From: CAJWOS01 sp964502005
Lineage (GTDB): Bacteria; Myxococcota_A; UBA796; UBA2385
Direction of reading: 5' to 3'
Length of the DNA stretch: 64,000 bases
NCBI GenBank assembly: GCA_964502005.1
Contig: CAZCUX010000004.1
Location: 186,001 to 250,000, forward strand
Shown: in pieces, positions 34,097 to 42,521 of the stretch
Layout of the letters: every line of letters begins with the position of its first letter
Position numbering within the stretch: position 1 is the stretch's first letter
Program-made: the position numbers and the translations under genes
The notes under the pieces: model-generated
Told to the model about the DNA's origin: nothing
The model's input: the letters and a program-made list of their open reading frames with translations, nothing else
Databases searched by the model: none

Positions 34097-34143
34097 GTTG
34101 GCTCCAACGGATTTGCCCGCTATTCTTTCACGTCGCACGGAAA

Positions 34144-34156
34144 TATGTCGGACATA
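34144..34156. promoter_or_regulatory. Palindrome before the haem dioxygenase gene (TATGTC-G-GACATA)
   Basis: A perfect 6-base inverted repeat around one G, 47 bases upstream of the start codon at 34096, flanked by AA/TT-rich bases. It is a candidate operator or promoter element for the dioxygenase gene, which otherwise has a short AT-rich upstream region. No other copy is noticed in the window. Confidence 0.3.
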
Positions 34157-34219
34157 ATTTGGCCAATTTCGCAGTTTTTTGGTCGCAGGCCGCCTGGCTG
34201 CTGTTTTTTTTGTCTCCTC

Positions 34220-35410
34220 TCAGCACGGGCAGTCGCAAAACCCTCGCTCTTGGCGCTGTTCACCGTCGGGCCCAACAAGGCGATGGCTTCCTGTGATGAT
34301 GTCTTGGAGGTGTATCGACGGCGCGACACCCTTGGTCGGTCGCAGGATTCCGACGACCTCTGCGCCGGTTGCGTCCACCATTGGACCCGCAGGATTGCCT
34401 TTGCCGTTGAGGACGCCTACCCAGGTCGCGTAGTGGTCATCTCCCCCGCAGAACCATTCCCCTGTGCCGGTCATGAGTTCGAGCAATACGACGTTGACCA
34501 CGGCGTCGCCGAGGCGTGCTTGTCGGGATTTCCAGGTGACCTTTAGGGGTGAGTCTGCGCGCGCGGCATCTTTTCCTTGACGCAATGCAGCGTCGACTTG
34601 CTCTTTCCATGCACCATCGGGAGCTTGTGTTGGTTTCCAGTCTTCCATCCACATGCCGACAATCGGCGACTCCGTGGGCGCCGCCACGAAATCAGCGGCG
34701 CAGCTCAATTCTGCCGTTGCGAGGGTTTCGCCACACGGCGGCGGATGCGCTGCCCCTGCTTCCCGCCACCCAAAATGGGGTTCGCCAACGATTCCCGCCA
34801 CAAATCCGGTCACCGCACAATCCAACGCTCCCGATGTATACGAATACGCATGGACCTTATCGCCAACCGACCAGGGGCCAATCGTCTTTGCGCTCAAGGG
34901 GGCGCGCCACGCCGTCTCTGACACGGCTTTGGGTGCGGGCGCTCCTTCTAAGGCTCGCACCGCTACCTCCGTGGGCACGGGAACGGGAACGCCCAGCTCG
35001 TTGCCAAATGCAAACGCGCGTCCGCCTTTTTGTCCTGGAGAACGCAGCGCCGCGCATGCCCCCGCCATTTCGGGACGCTCGCCAACATAACGCCCCGCAT
35101 TTTTGATTGTATGGTCGATTCCTGCGCGTTTGAGTGCTGCAGAGAGCTGTTTTGCTGCTGTTAGTTCAGCAAAGTGCCCTGCAACGACAATCTCGTAGCA
35201 CGGCATGAGGTTTTTGAATGCCGACGAGTCCAAACGGGCGAGCTGTGTACCCGGAAGCGCCGCCGCCGCGGACAAACCATCGGGATTGTGCCCCCGTTCA
35301 ACCTTGGCGGACAAAATCACGAGGTAATGGTCGCCATATGCATCGGGTGTTTGCGTAACGGGGGCGAGTTCAGCCGCCAGCGCAATCAAAATCGGCATAA
35401 GGGTCCACAT
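34220..35410 (-). CDS. Exported protein of unknown function with SPOR-like N-terminal region
   Basis: 396 residues from ATG 35410, chosen because GGGAG lies five bases upstream; the ATG at 35422 contains that ribosome site. Signal MWTLMPILIALAAELA. Residues about 28-110 (YLVILSAKVERGHN ... YEIVVAGHFAELTAAKQLSA ... KRAGIDHTIKNAGRYVGE) look like two SPOR-like half repeats, a fold that binds denuded peptidoglycan. The rest includes about eight cysteines (SCAADF, WFCGGDD, FCDCPC at the end), consistent with disulphides in the periplasm. No enzyme motif recognised. It lies upstream of and on the same strand as the haem dioxygenase gene, 123 bases away. Confidence 0.65.
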   Translation of the reverse strand: MWTLMPILIALAAELAPVTQTPDAYGDHYLVILSAKVERGHNPDGLSAAAALPGTQLARLDSSAFKNLMPCYEIVVAGHFAELTAAKQLSAALKRAGIDHTIKNAGRYVGERPEMAGACAALRSPGQKGGRAFAFGNELGVPVPVPTEVAVRALEGAPAPKAVSETAWRAPLSAKTIGPWSVGDKVHAYSYTSGALDCAVTGFVAGIVGEPHFGWREAGAAHPPPCGETLATAELSCAADFVAAPTESPIVGMWMEDWKPTQAPDGAWKEQVDAALRQGKDAARADSPLKVTWKSRQARLGDAVVNVVLLELMTGTGEWFCGGDDHYATWVGVLNGKGNPAGPMVDATGAEVVGILRPTKGVAPSIHLQDIITGSHRLVGPDGEQRQERGFCDCPC

Positions 35411-35494
35411 GTGTTCTCCCATCGTGGGGCGGCTCTGCCATCGCCCCTGCGGTAGGGGTAAGGTATCACTGGTGTTTGAGGAAAGGAGCCTGTG

Positions 35495-36115
35495 ATGGAA
35501 GGATCAGTCGTGGATGCGCTCATGGGCCTCGTGCCGCCGCCCAAGCGTGTTCGGTACGCGCGCTGCGGACATGCGGGTACGTTCGATCTCCCCCGCCGCA
35601 CCTTAGAGGAGCGATGGGAGGACGGGAGCGCGTGGGCCGGCGTTGTCGCCGAACCCGGTTGGACGCTCTTTCGGCGCACGACGGTGGAGTTGGTAGACGG
35701 CGCGCCGGGTCCGGTATCGGAAGATGTCCTGGTGGGCTACGGAACCCCTGGGCTCGCAGATCTCGGTGTTTTTCGTGGTGAAGAACTGGAGCTCTACGCG
35801 CCGTTTCAGCTCGTCTTGCCGGCCGAACCGACCGTTGGCGCCACATGGTCCGCGACGCACCAATGTGGAAGTCGGCAGAGTGCGCGCTCCGTCGAGCTTC
35901 GAAAAGGGGAGTCTCCCGGTGAGCTCGTGTCGGTTGCCGAGATTCGACGGCCCGATGGCGTGATGGTGCTGCGGAATCGCTTTGTTCCAAAAGAAGGGTG
36001 GGTCGGTTTTGAGGCCCTTGTCCATGCACCAGGGCGTCCGCCTGTTCGTTTGTGGAGCGAAGGTTTGACGGTAGAAACACGGAAGCGGGCCTCGGTAGAC
36101 GCGGAAGTTGAATAA
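35495..36115 (+). CDS. Cytoplasmic protein of unknown function
   Basis: 206 residues from ATG 35495 (AAGGAG six bases upstream; an in-frame GTG at 35492 is less well placed). No signal and no membrane segment. Beta-rich sequence with an N-terminal RYARCGHAGTFDLPRRT and paired GV/GW strands (LFRRTTVELVDGAPGP, FVPKEGWVGFEALVHAPGR), perhaps a beta-barrel or jelly-roll fold. One conserved-looking CGH and a later QCGS could bind a metal, but this is weak. It is divergent from the SPOR-like gene with 84 bases between starts. No family recognised. Confidence 0.65.
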   Translation: MEGSVVDALMGLVPPPKRVRYARCGHAGTFDLPRRTLEERWEDGSAWAGVVAEPGWTLFRRTTVELVDGAPGPVSEDVLVGYGTPGLADLGVFRGEELELYAPFQLVLPAEPTVGATWSATHQCGSRQSARSVELRKGESPGELVSVAEIRRPDGVMVLRNRFVPKEGWVGFEALVHAPGRPPVRLWSEGLTVETRKRASVDAEVE

Positions 36116-36143
36116 CGAATCGACGCTTGTCATGGATATACAG

Positions 36144-36167
36144 GCGAATGAATGCTGATTCATTCGC
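36144..36167. promoter_or_regulatory. TetR/FadR-type palindrome, copy 3 (GCGAATGAAT-N4-ATTCATTCGC)
   Basis: Perfect 10-base arms with spacer GCTG; the core AATGAAT-N4-ATTCATT is the same as at 29289. Its downstream edge lies 24 bases before the extended -10 at 36191, so a bound repressor would cover the -35 region. This is the best placed of the three copies for repression. Confidence 0.6.
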
Positions 36168-36190
36168 TATTTTTCATTTGTTGAGTTTTA

Positions 36191-36199
36191 TGGTATAAT
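36191..36199 (+). promoter_or_regulatory. Extended -10 promoter element TGGTATAAT
   Basis: TGGTATAAT matches the sigma-70 extended -10 (TGnTATAAT) exactly, in an AT-rich stretch rare for this window. The -35 region (TTTTCA, 36171-36176, 17-base spacing) is poor, as is usual with extended -10 promoters. Transcription would start near 36206 and run into the 36545 operon. Confidence 0.6.
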
Positions 36200-36403
36200 C
36201 GACAGCTTTGCAAGCTTCTTCGGCGTGTGTTGGGGGCGCGTTTCGGGAGTCGTAAATTACAAACCTGTTCGTTATGCCCGTGGCACGTCGTTGGGCGGCT
36301 ACCCGGAGCCCATAATGTCGCAGGTAAAGTTCATGCAGACGGGTGTCCGACAGGCGGCTGGGAAGCAGAAACCGTTACGTTATTTCAGCGGGCTCTTCGT
36401 GAA

Positions 36404-36424
36404 GCGACGTTCGCGCAACGTCGC
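36404..36424 (+). other. Stem-loop in the leader of the 36.5 kb operon
   Basis: GCGACGTT (36404-36411), loop CGCGC, AACGTCGC (36417-36424): a perfect 8-bp stem about 120 bases before the first start codon. It is not followed by a T-run. It could be part of a leader structure or a protein site. Confidence 0.4.
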
Positions 36425-36544
36425 CCGTACTGTCTTCGAGACGTTGGCGGGCGATATTCATCGGCCCGTTCATTCAATTGTGACAACTGCAAGTTTCCGC
36501 ATTCCCTTCCTCTCAGGTAAAGTAGTGGGCTCACTGGAGAACCG

Positions 36545-37966
36545 ATGCGTGCGTTTATGCCGGTCCTGGCACTTCCATTCGCGGCCTTATGGGTCAGCAC
36601 GGCGATGGCGCAGGATGGCGCCCCTCCTGCAGGCGCCCCTACTGCACCCGGGGAAGGCTTGCCGCCCCTGGATGGCGCTGCTGGTGGCCAGCCGGAGGTA
36701 TTGCCGCCGGGTTCTGCGCTGCCTTCAGCCCCCGCAACGCAAGCAGGGCCAACGGGTGAGCGTGGGAGTGGCGAAGCGACCATCCTTCCGCCCGGATCCG
36801 CCTTGCCCTCCGAGCCAGCCGCCAACGCGGGCCCCACGGGGCTCGCGGGGCAGGCGCCTGCAGATGCATCCAATGGCGTCATTGTTCGCCTTCGAAGTGA
36901 TGCGCCGTTGTCCGGGCCTGTCGAAGTGTCGCTGACTGGCGGCGGAGAGGCGTTTTCTCTGCCCATGAATGACGCGGGCACGCCTCCCGATGTCTCGGCA
37001 GGGGATGGCGTTTGGGCTGCGGTGGTACCTTCTGCGCCATTGGAGCTGGATGTTTCGTTGTCCGTTGCGGGTAAGATGTACGCAGGCGGAAGGGTCACCT
37101 GGGGACCCGACGACCAGCCACGGGACCTCGACCTGCAGATTTCGGGCGACAAGCTATCCGTCAATGCCCATACCCAGGTTGCAAGCCAGGGTCCAGAGAC
37201 CAGCGCCTTGACACCGGGGGACCCCAATGCGCTCCCGCCGGTGAACAATGGGGTGGTCCCAGGCGAAAATCCGGGTGGTAAGTCTGCGGCGGGACAGGGG
37301 GGGGGCACGGCAAGCTCCTCCGCGCCATTGCCGCCGCTCGGTCCGACAGCTGAAGAGGGTCCGCCACCTGTATTTTGGGTGGTCTCGGGTGCTTTGTTGA
37401 CGGGCATTATCGGTTTTGCGGTGATGGCTTGGAGAGGACGTGCGATGCGTGGCACCATCGAAGTGGCTGGCCTGCCGCCGATGGTGCCGGAAGCCGGCGT
37501 TTTTGGTCCGGGCACGCCGTCGTTGAGCGATGGCCTATCGGTTTGGTTGTGTGACGATGTGGCCTCCGCGCTCCCTGGCGTGCTCGCGACGGTTGCGGAC
37601 GGACGCCAGGTGGTGTTGGTCGCGCCGGCGGCGTTGACGGTGCCACCGGTCTTGGGGGGGCCGGTGTACCGGGCGCGTTCGGTTCGTCCGCCGGCAATTG
37701 TGGACGCGGTGCTGGCGCTACAGGCCAACTCTGGCGCGCCAGTCGCGGTTGTTGTGGTGGGGGTGGACGCCAAGAAAGAGCTTATAGACGATATCCTCGA
37801 CGCATTGCCACGAGGGGTTGGCGGTGTTGTGCTCGACCGGGCAGGTGCCGAAATAGGGGAGCATCCGTTGGTCCGTTTGGGGCGCGCCGCGGACGGTTGG
37901 GTTGCGGAGGCTGGCAATCGGCAGGTCATTCTGCGGGAGACGTCCCGCGGCTTTGTGGCTGCTTGA
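36545..37966 (+). CDS. Single-pass membrane protein with periplasmic Pro-rich and Ig-like region
   Basis: 473 residues. Signal MRAFMPVLALPFAALWVSTAMAQ. Residues 24-110 are Pro/Gly/Ala-rich with two copies of LPPGSALPS(A/E)PA. Residues 115-205 form a beta domain (LRSDAPLSGPVEVSL ... NDAGTPPDVSAGDGVWAAV) like the choice-of-anchor/Ig-like domains of secreted proteins. After another disordered stretch, a membrane helix (PPVFWVVSGALLTGIIGFAV, about 280-300) leads to a 170-residue C-terminal domain, probably cytoplasmic, alternating strands and helices (GRQVVLVAPAALT, APVAVVVVGVDAKKELIDDI). First gene of an operon with 37972 and 38469. Topology suggests a transmembrane sensor or coupling protein; no family named. 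Confidence 0.7.
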   Translation: MRAFMPVLALPFAALWVSTAMAQDGAPPAGAPTAPGEGLPPLDGAAGGQPEVLPPGSALPSAPATQAGPTGERGSGEATILPPGSALPSEPAANAGPTGLAGQAPADASNGVIVRLRSDAPLSGPVEVSLTGGGEAFSLPMNDAGTPPDVSAGDGVWAAVVPSAPLELDVSLSVAGKMYAGGRVTWGPDDQPRDLDLQISGDKLSVNAHTQVASQGPETSALTPGDPNALPPVNNGVVPGENPGGKSAAGQGGGTASSSAPLPPLGPTAEEGPPPVFWVVSGALLTGIIGFAVMAWRGRAMRGTIEVAGLPPMVPEAGVFGPGTPSLSDGLSVWLCDDVASALPGVLATVADGRQVVLVAPAALTVPPVLGGPVYRARSVRPPAIVDAVLALQANSGAPVAVVVVGVDAKKELIDDILDALPRGVGGVVLDRAGAEIGEHPLVRLGRAADGWVAEAGNRQVILRETSRGFVAA

Positions 37967-37971
37967 CACCG

Positions 37972-38472
37972 ATGGGTTTGGCTTGGTTCCTTTGTGTGGG
38001 CGCGGCAGCATGGGCTGCGGACCAAACGGTAGTATTTACGGTCGTGCCAGACCCAAACATCGCCCCAACCGCTCTTTCCGTAGAAGGGGACTGGTTGGGC
38101 AAGCCGTTTTCCGTTGGTTTGGTCGAAGCACCGGGCACGATAGGCTACCGGGTTCTTACAGGTTCGTATTCGGGACCTCCGGCACGAATGGTCCCCATTC
38201 GATTGGTGTCGGGCGCGACGGCGGACGACCGAAAGGTCTTGGCTGCAACCACCGAGGTTCTGGACGAAACTGACAACGCGCTTACTTGGTCCTTCGATGG
38301 CTACCAAGCGCGCCGGGTCGCGGCGGCGTTGCCGATGCGGCAAATGGAGCGATTGGAAAGTGCGACGTTGGCCGCACAGTTTGGACTGGGTGGGCTTGTG
38401 TTGTGGTTCGGTGTTTGGTTGGTTGAAGGAGGGCAGCGAGAAGGACGGGGTAGGCGGCGAGGCAGAGGATGA
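37972..38472 (+). CDS. Small exported, C-terminally membrane-anchored protein
   Basis: 166 residues from ATG 37972, five bases after the previous stop. Signal MGLAWFLCVGAAAWAADQ, then a beta-rich periplasmic domain (FTVVPDPNIAPTALSVEGDW ... YRVLTGSYSGPPARMVPIRL), a membrane helix near 133-150 (LGGLVLWFGVWLV) and a very basic tail (GQREGRGRRRGRG). The basic tail after the helix fits an inside-positive C-terminal anchor and is reminiscent of sorting tails, but the MYXO-CTERM Gly-Cys is absent. It overlaps the next gene by 4 bases (ATGA). Function unknown; probably works with the two neighbouring membrane proteins. Confidence 0.7.
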   Translation: MGLAWFLCVGAAAWAADQTVVFTVVPDPNIAPTALSVEGDWLGKPFSVGLVEAPGTIGYRVLTGSYSGPPARMVPIRLVSGATADDRKVLAATTEVLDETDNALTWSFDGYQARRVAAALPMRQMERLESATLAAQFGLGGLVLWFGVWLVEGGQREGRGRRRGRG

Positions 38473-40166
38473 GAGACATGTTTGCGTGGCGTTGGAGTAC
38501 GCAGCTTGTGTTGCTCGCTTTCGCCATTGGTTTTACATGGCCTGCTATCTTGGGCGGCTCTTTGCTGGGACATCACCCCGATGCTGCTGGCACAGCATGG
38601 TTTTTGGAGACTTCTTCGCGTTGGATACTAGCACTGGCGGACGATGAAACGGGATGGCCGATGGGTGCCACGTATGGTCGTCCCGACAGCTTTCTGTTGG
38701 CGCTATTTTCGCCATTGGCCGGCATTTTTGGCCCCGTTCGTGTGTTGGGGTGGCTAACAGCGTTGGGTACTTTTGTCTCCGCATGGGCCGCCGAGCGATT
38801 TGCGCGCGAGTTGGGAGCAACGGCGCCTTGGTCGTGGGGAGCAGGTGTGGTTTTTGCGGGATCGGGGCTGGCCTCAACGGCGATGATTGAGGGCTATCCG
38901 TACCATGTGGTAAACCCTTGGATGCCGTTGATGGCCACGGCTTGGTTTCGGGTAAACTTTGGGCGGCCATCCACACGCGCGGGTGTTGAGACCGCGCTTT
39001 GGTTTGTATTGGGACTGTTGAATACTGCTTGGTTTGCTATCGCGAGCATTCCTATATTGTTGGGTTTTTGGTTTGCTGGGCTTTGGACGGGCGCTGCGCG
39101 GCAGTCTGCTTCGGTCCGCGCGACAGTCGCGGCTGTGGCGACTGTGTGTGGACCGATTCTTGTTTACGGCTGGTTGTTCCATGCAGGCGGAGGTGCGGGG
39201 GCCGATGATTTGGAGACGGCCGGGTTTCCCGCTCCCGACTTGGGACAGACTCTTCTGCGAATGGCTCCCGCCAGTTGGTCCGTGGATTTGTTTGGGTATT
39301 CACAGTCTGCGTCGTTACCGCTGGTGGCCCTCGCGTTGGTTGTTCTCGCTCCGCGCGTCTTGCGTGATGTCTCAGAATGGAAGGGCGTGGCGTTTACGGG
39401 AGTCGTTGTTTGGTTGGGTGTGGTGGCTCCTTCCCTTGTATTGGCGATGCGGCATACGACGACATTGGACCTCTCTCAAGGGGGTGTTGCTTCCGTTGTA
39501 TTGGCGGCGGTCTTGCGCTTTCCCGACCGCTTGGGCTGGGGGGCCTTGCTGTGCGTGGGTGCCGTTGCTGCGCGTTCTTTGACTGCAGTTTCGGGGCGAG
39601 CGTACCGAGGAGCGCTTGTTCTATTGGGTCTGATTGTGTTGGAGTCATTTGCGAGCACGCGCACGCCCTGGCGTCAACGGGAAGATGTTGTCGCAGTGCC
39701 GTCTGCATATGGGCGCCATTCTGGACCTGTACTCGATGTTTGGCCAGTTTCGATGTCGAAGACACCGGCATGGGACCTCTGGACCACAAATATGGGGTGC
39801 TATTACCAAACGGTTCATGGTCGACCCATCGCCGACCTCTGCTTGGTGAGCCCAGGCGAGACGTCTCCGCGATTGATTCTGCAGGCGGAAGTTCTCGACG
39901 CGCTCTTGGCAGGCCGCGGGGACGAGGTTGCAGCGGATTTGGCCGCCTTCGGCTTCACATCGGTCGTGGCGCATACGGGGCTCATGAACGCTTCTGACCG
40001 AGGACGGATTGAGCGTGCGCTCGCATCGTGGGGGACCGATTGGTTCGAGTCGGACGATGGAGGCGAGCATGTTGTAACGGCGCGCATTCCGGGCACAGTC
40101 TCCGCATCGCGTTCCGAGGCTCGGGGCGATTACCTGGAGTGGTTGCCAAGGAAAGACGAGCGATAG
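38469..40166 (+). CDS. Polytopic membrane protein, GT-C glycosyltransferase-like (YfhO-type)
   Basis: 565 residues. ATG 38469 overlaps the previous stop. About eleven membrane segments between residues 10 and 395, then a soluble C-terminal domain. Features recalling GT-C enzymes are an acidic first loop (GHHPDAAGTAWFLETSSRW), FAGSGLASTAMIEGYPYHVVN in an early loop, and after the last helix VLDVWPVSM ... YYQTVHGRPIADLCL, a pattern common in YfhO/GT-C-like proteins. Such proteins use lipid-linked sugars to glycosylate lipids or proteins. The family signature is weak, so the enzyme role is inference. Third and last gene of the operon under the TetR/FadR-type palindrome. Confidence 0.65.
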   Translation: MRDMFAWRWSTQLVLLAFAIGFTWPAILGGSLLGHHPDAAGTAWFLETSSRWILALADDETGWPMGATYGRPDSFLLALFSPLAGIFGPVRVLGWLTALGTFVSAWAAERFARELGATAPWSWGAGVVFAGSGLASTAMIEGYPYHVVNPWMPLMATAWFRVNFGRPSTRAGVETALWFVLGLLNTAWFAIASIPILLGFWFAGLWTGAARQSASVRATVAAVATVCGPILVYGWLFHAGGGAGADDLETAGFPAPDLGQTLLRMAPASWSVDLFGYSQSASLPLVALALVVLAPRVLRDVSEWKGVAFTGVVVWLGVVAPSLVLAMRHTTTLDLSQGGVASVVLAAVLRFPDRLGWGALLCVGAVAARSLTAVSGRAYRGALVLLGLIVLESFASTRTPWRQREDVVAVPSAYGRHSGPVLDVWPVSMSKTPAWDLWTTNMGCYYQTVHGRPIADLCLVSPGETSPRLILQAEVLDALLAGRGDEVAADLAAFGFTSVVAHTGLMNASDRGRIERALASWGTDWFESDDGGEHVVTARIPGTVSASRSEARGDYLEWLPRKDER

Positions 40167-40416
40167 AAAATTATCGTAGCTGATAATCTTGTATCGGTTT
40201 TTGGAAGACTGGAACAGGCTGGGGGCCCGGTCGCCCTGCGTGGGAGCGAACCGGAAAAACGTGCATCAGCGCGCCATTTTGTTGGACTCGGCGGATGGCG
40301 ACTTGGACAGGTGCTCGATAGTTGGCACGGTACGTGCATAGCTGTCTGTGTCTTTGAACCGGTTCGGCTGGTTGACACCCGCACCGTTGTTTCCTTGCGT
40401 TCCCGTCTTCTCGATT

Positions 40417-40508
40417 GCTTGTATCGCTTGTGGGCCGTTGAACGTCGGTTATCGACTTTTTATCGAAACCCTCTCCGACCTCATTTTTTGTCTTCGAGCG
40501 ATACAAGC
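40417..40508. repeat. Inverted repeat with 12-base arms
   Basis: GCTTGTATCGCT (40417-40428) and AGCGATACAAGC (40497-40508) are perfect complements 68 bases apart and flank copy 1 of the direct repeat. They could fold into a long hairpin or mark the ends of a small element. Confidence 0.45.
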
Positions 40509-40640
40509 CCCTTATCTTGGTTTGTTCTTATGTTGGGGCGTCATCCCGTCCCACACTACATATGCCAGCTCTACTCCTGGGCCGCTGTGTGTCGGTTATC
40601 GAATTCCAATCGCAACACATCCGACCACGTTTTTCGCCTT
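40431..40640. repeat. Two imperfect direct repeats of about 64 bases
   Basis: Copy 1 (40431-40494) begins TGGGCCGTTGAACGTCGG, copy 2 (40578-40640) begins TGGGCCGCTGTGTGTCGG; both continue TTATCGA.TT...ATCG.AAC. Roughly 70 percent identity by eye, 147 bases apart. No third copy seen. Confidence 0.4.
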
Positions 40641-40669
40641 GGGGTGGGGCTGGCTCCTGTTGTATTGTG

Positions 40670-41614
40670 CTATCGCTTCGATGGGGCTGTGGTCGCCATC
40701 GTTACGATAGGCTCATTTTCATGGTGGAGAATGGGGGCCAGTGCGTCTGTAAGGGGCGTCACACGAAATCCCAAGTCCCGTTCGGCGGCGTTGGTATTCC
40801 AACGTACCCAAATGGGGATTGGAATCGGTATCAATCGGGGCCCCTTGCCGGTTAGTTGTCGCAGTGTGCGCAGAACTTCGTAGGGGCTCGTTGGTGGACC
40901 GGCGAGGACATACGTGTTTCCGATGCTTTCGGGTCGTTCCAACGCCTGACAGGCTGCCTGTGCGACGTCAGGCGCCGAAACGTGGGGAACGCCAGCGGTG
41001 ACCGCGAACGCGATAGGCTGCCGCCACTGGCGCAAGTACCGCTGGGTCAGCTTTGGATCGCGCGCTCCGAATACGGGCCCAGGGCGGAGAATCGTCAGCT
41101 TGAGCCCGGCTTTTCGCGCGATGTCGCGCGCGCGGTCTTCGGCGACAGACTTTGTGACGGCGTAGCGCCAGTCGGTGGTCAAGTCGCTGACCTGCCACGG
41201 GCCACGTTTCCCGTCTTGGCCATACCGGATGGCCGTCTCGTCGAGGAGGGTGTTGACTTGTGTTCGGCAAACGGCGACAGTGGAAACCAATATAACGCGT
41301 TCGACGTCAGCGGAAATGGCCGCATGAAGCACGTTTTGCGTGCCATCTATGTTGACACGCTGAAAATCGGAGAGCGTGCCTTGAAACGAACCAAGGGCCG
41401 CATTTGCGATGACCGCGCGGCAGCCGTAGAAAGCACGGGTCAGTCCGGGCACATCCGACAGCTCCGCAACGTGGCGTTCTGCGGACGCGGCCAGTATCGC
41501 ATGGGGATTTCGGACAACCGCGTTTACCGGAATGGTACGCTGTGTGAGCGCTTCGAGGATATGGCTGCCCAAAAAGCCGGATGCGCCAGTGAGGGCGACG
41601 GGCTTATTGGACAC
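40670..41614 (-). CDS. NAD(P)-dependent epimerase/dehydratase-family protein (extended SDR)
   Basis: 314 residues from GTG 41614 (GAGGAG about ten bases upstream); an earlier GTG at 41632 adds six residues. Extended short-chain dehydrogenase fold: ALTGASGFLGSHILEAL binds NAD(P), ANAALGSFQGT and VILVSTVAV follow, and the usual YxxxK is YAVTKSVAEDRAR near residue 155. Such proteins act on nucleotide sugars, flavonoid-like ketones or sterols; the lack of a sugar operon leaves the substrate open. It overlaps the end of the upstream dehydrogenase gene by 11 bases, so the pair is co-translated. Confidence 0.82.
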   Translation of the reverse strand: MSNKPVALTGASGFLGSHILEALTQRTIPVNAVVRNPHAILAASAERHVAELSDVPGLTRAFYGCRAVIANAALGSFQGTLSDFQRVNIDGTQNVLHAAISADVERVILVSTVAVCRTQVNTLLDETAIRYGQDGKRGPWQVSDLTTDWRYAVTKSVAEDRARDIARKAGLKLTILRPGPVFGARDPKLTQRYLRQWRQPIAFAVTAGVPHVSAPDVAQAACQALERPESIGNTYVLAGPPTSPYEVLRTLRQLTGKGPRLIPIPIPIWVRWNTNAAERDLGFRVTPLTDALAPILHHENEPIVTMATTAPSKR

Positions 41615-42521
41615 GGTAAACGGGCTCCTCACCGCGCAACACAGCGACGAGGTCAGTTGCGGCCATCACGGCCATTTTTCGGCGGGCAGAGGTAGTGGCG
41701 GAGCCGAGATGGGGCGCGAGTACGACGTTTTCGAGCGAAAGCAATCCTGGATGCAGGCGAGGTTCGTCTTCGTAGACGTCCAAAGCCGCGCCACCCAAGT
41801 GTCCCGATTGAAGTGCTTCTACCAGGGCGTTTTCATCAACAATCGGACCACGCGCGACGTTGATAAGGAAGGCTCCGGGCTTCATTTTTGCCAATGTGGA
41901 GGACTCGATGAGGTGGTGTGTCTCCGGGGTTAGCGGGCAGTGAATAGAGACGACATCACTGGTTCGCAGTAGCTCAGACAAGGGGATTCCGGAGCTTCGA
42001 TTGTGGTGAACAACGTCCATTCCAAACGCCGCCGCGCGTTGGGCGACGGCGTTTCCAATTCGTCCCTTCCCTATGATACCCAGGCGGGCCCCTCGCAGCG
42101 CAAGCCCTCGAAGCTGAAGTGGATGCCATCCAAAAAACTGGCCCTGGCGAACACAACGGTCGCCTTCGAGGACACGTCGTGCGAGGGTCAGCAAGAGCGC
42201 GAGCGTGAAGTCGGCGGTGGCGTCCGTCAATACGCCCGGCGTATTCGTCACTACGATTCCACGGCGAGCCGCCGCAGCGAGGTCGATGTTGTTGACGCCG
42301 ACGGCGTGCTGGGCGATGACCTTGAGGGGTGCGGAGTCCATCAGGTCGGCATCCACTGTGTCGGTCAACATAGATAGCAGGCCAACACAATCGCGGATTC
42401 GAAAGCGGAGGACAACATCCGCCGCGGGGCTGTCGCTCGCTAGAACGTCAACGTCTAGACCCGCTTGCGTAAGAATCGCGATACCGGCGGGGTCGATGTC
42501 TTGGGTCACGAGGACACGCAT
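41604..42521 (-). CDS. D-isomer-specific 2-hydroxyacid dehydrogenase
   Basis: 305 residues. Typical two-domain enzyme: IAQHAVGVNNIDLAAAARR, NTPGVLTDATADFTLALLL, NAD-binding LGIIGKGRIGNAVAQRA near 145, catalytic Arg in INVARGPIVDENAL near 220, Glu in LDVYEDEPRLHP near 250 and His in APHLGSAT near 270. It reduces a 2-oxoacid to a D-2-hydroxyacid or the reverse with NAD(P)H. The set resembles glyoxylate/hydroxypyruvate reductases and short 3-phosphoglycerate dehydrogenases without an ACT domain. Cytoplasmic. Probably co-transcribed with the epimerase-like gene. Confidence 0.9.
   Translation of the reverse strand: MRVLVTQDIDPAGIAILTQAGLDVDVLASDSPAADVVLRFRIRDCVGLLSMLTDTVDADLMDSAPLKVIAQHAVGVNNIDLAAAARRGIVVTNTPGVLTDATADFTLALLLTLARRVLEGDRCVRQGQFFGWHPLQLRGLALRGARLGIIGKGRIGNAVAQRAAAFGMDVVHHNRSSGIPLSELLRTSDVVSIHCPLTPETHHLIESSTLAKMKPGAFLINVARGPIVDENALVEALQSGHLGGAALDVYEDEPRLHPGLLSLENVVLAPHLGSATTSARRKMAVMAATDLVAVLRGEEPVYRVQ

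Larger units (their letters stand above)
36116..36544. other. Long leader/intergenic region with operator, promoter and hairpin
   Basis: 429 bases before the three-gene membrane operon. No convincing gene. It contains the palindrome at 36144, an extended -10 promoter at 36191 and a perfect hairpin at 36404. If the promoter is used, the mRNA has an untranslated leader of about 340 bases, long enough for a regulatory RNA structure. Confidence 0.6.
40167..40669. other. AT-richer intergenic region with direct and inverted repeats
   Basis: 503 bases between the GT-C-like gene (stop 40166) and the end of the epimerase-like gene (40670). GC is visibly lower than in neighbouring genes. A plus-strand frame 40348-40710 reads hydrophobic, and a minus-strand frame near 40266-40445 reads polar but has no start codon; neither is convincing. 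It contains two imperfect direct repeats and a 12-base inverted repeat. It could be a decayed gene or a repeat-derived element. Confidence 0.45.

Noticed and set aside
40348..40710. 120-codon hydrophobic plus-strand frame
   Set aside because: No ribosome site, no family, overlaps the end of the epimerase-like gene, and its internal similarity reflects the DNA repeats.
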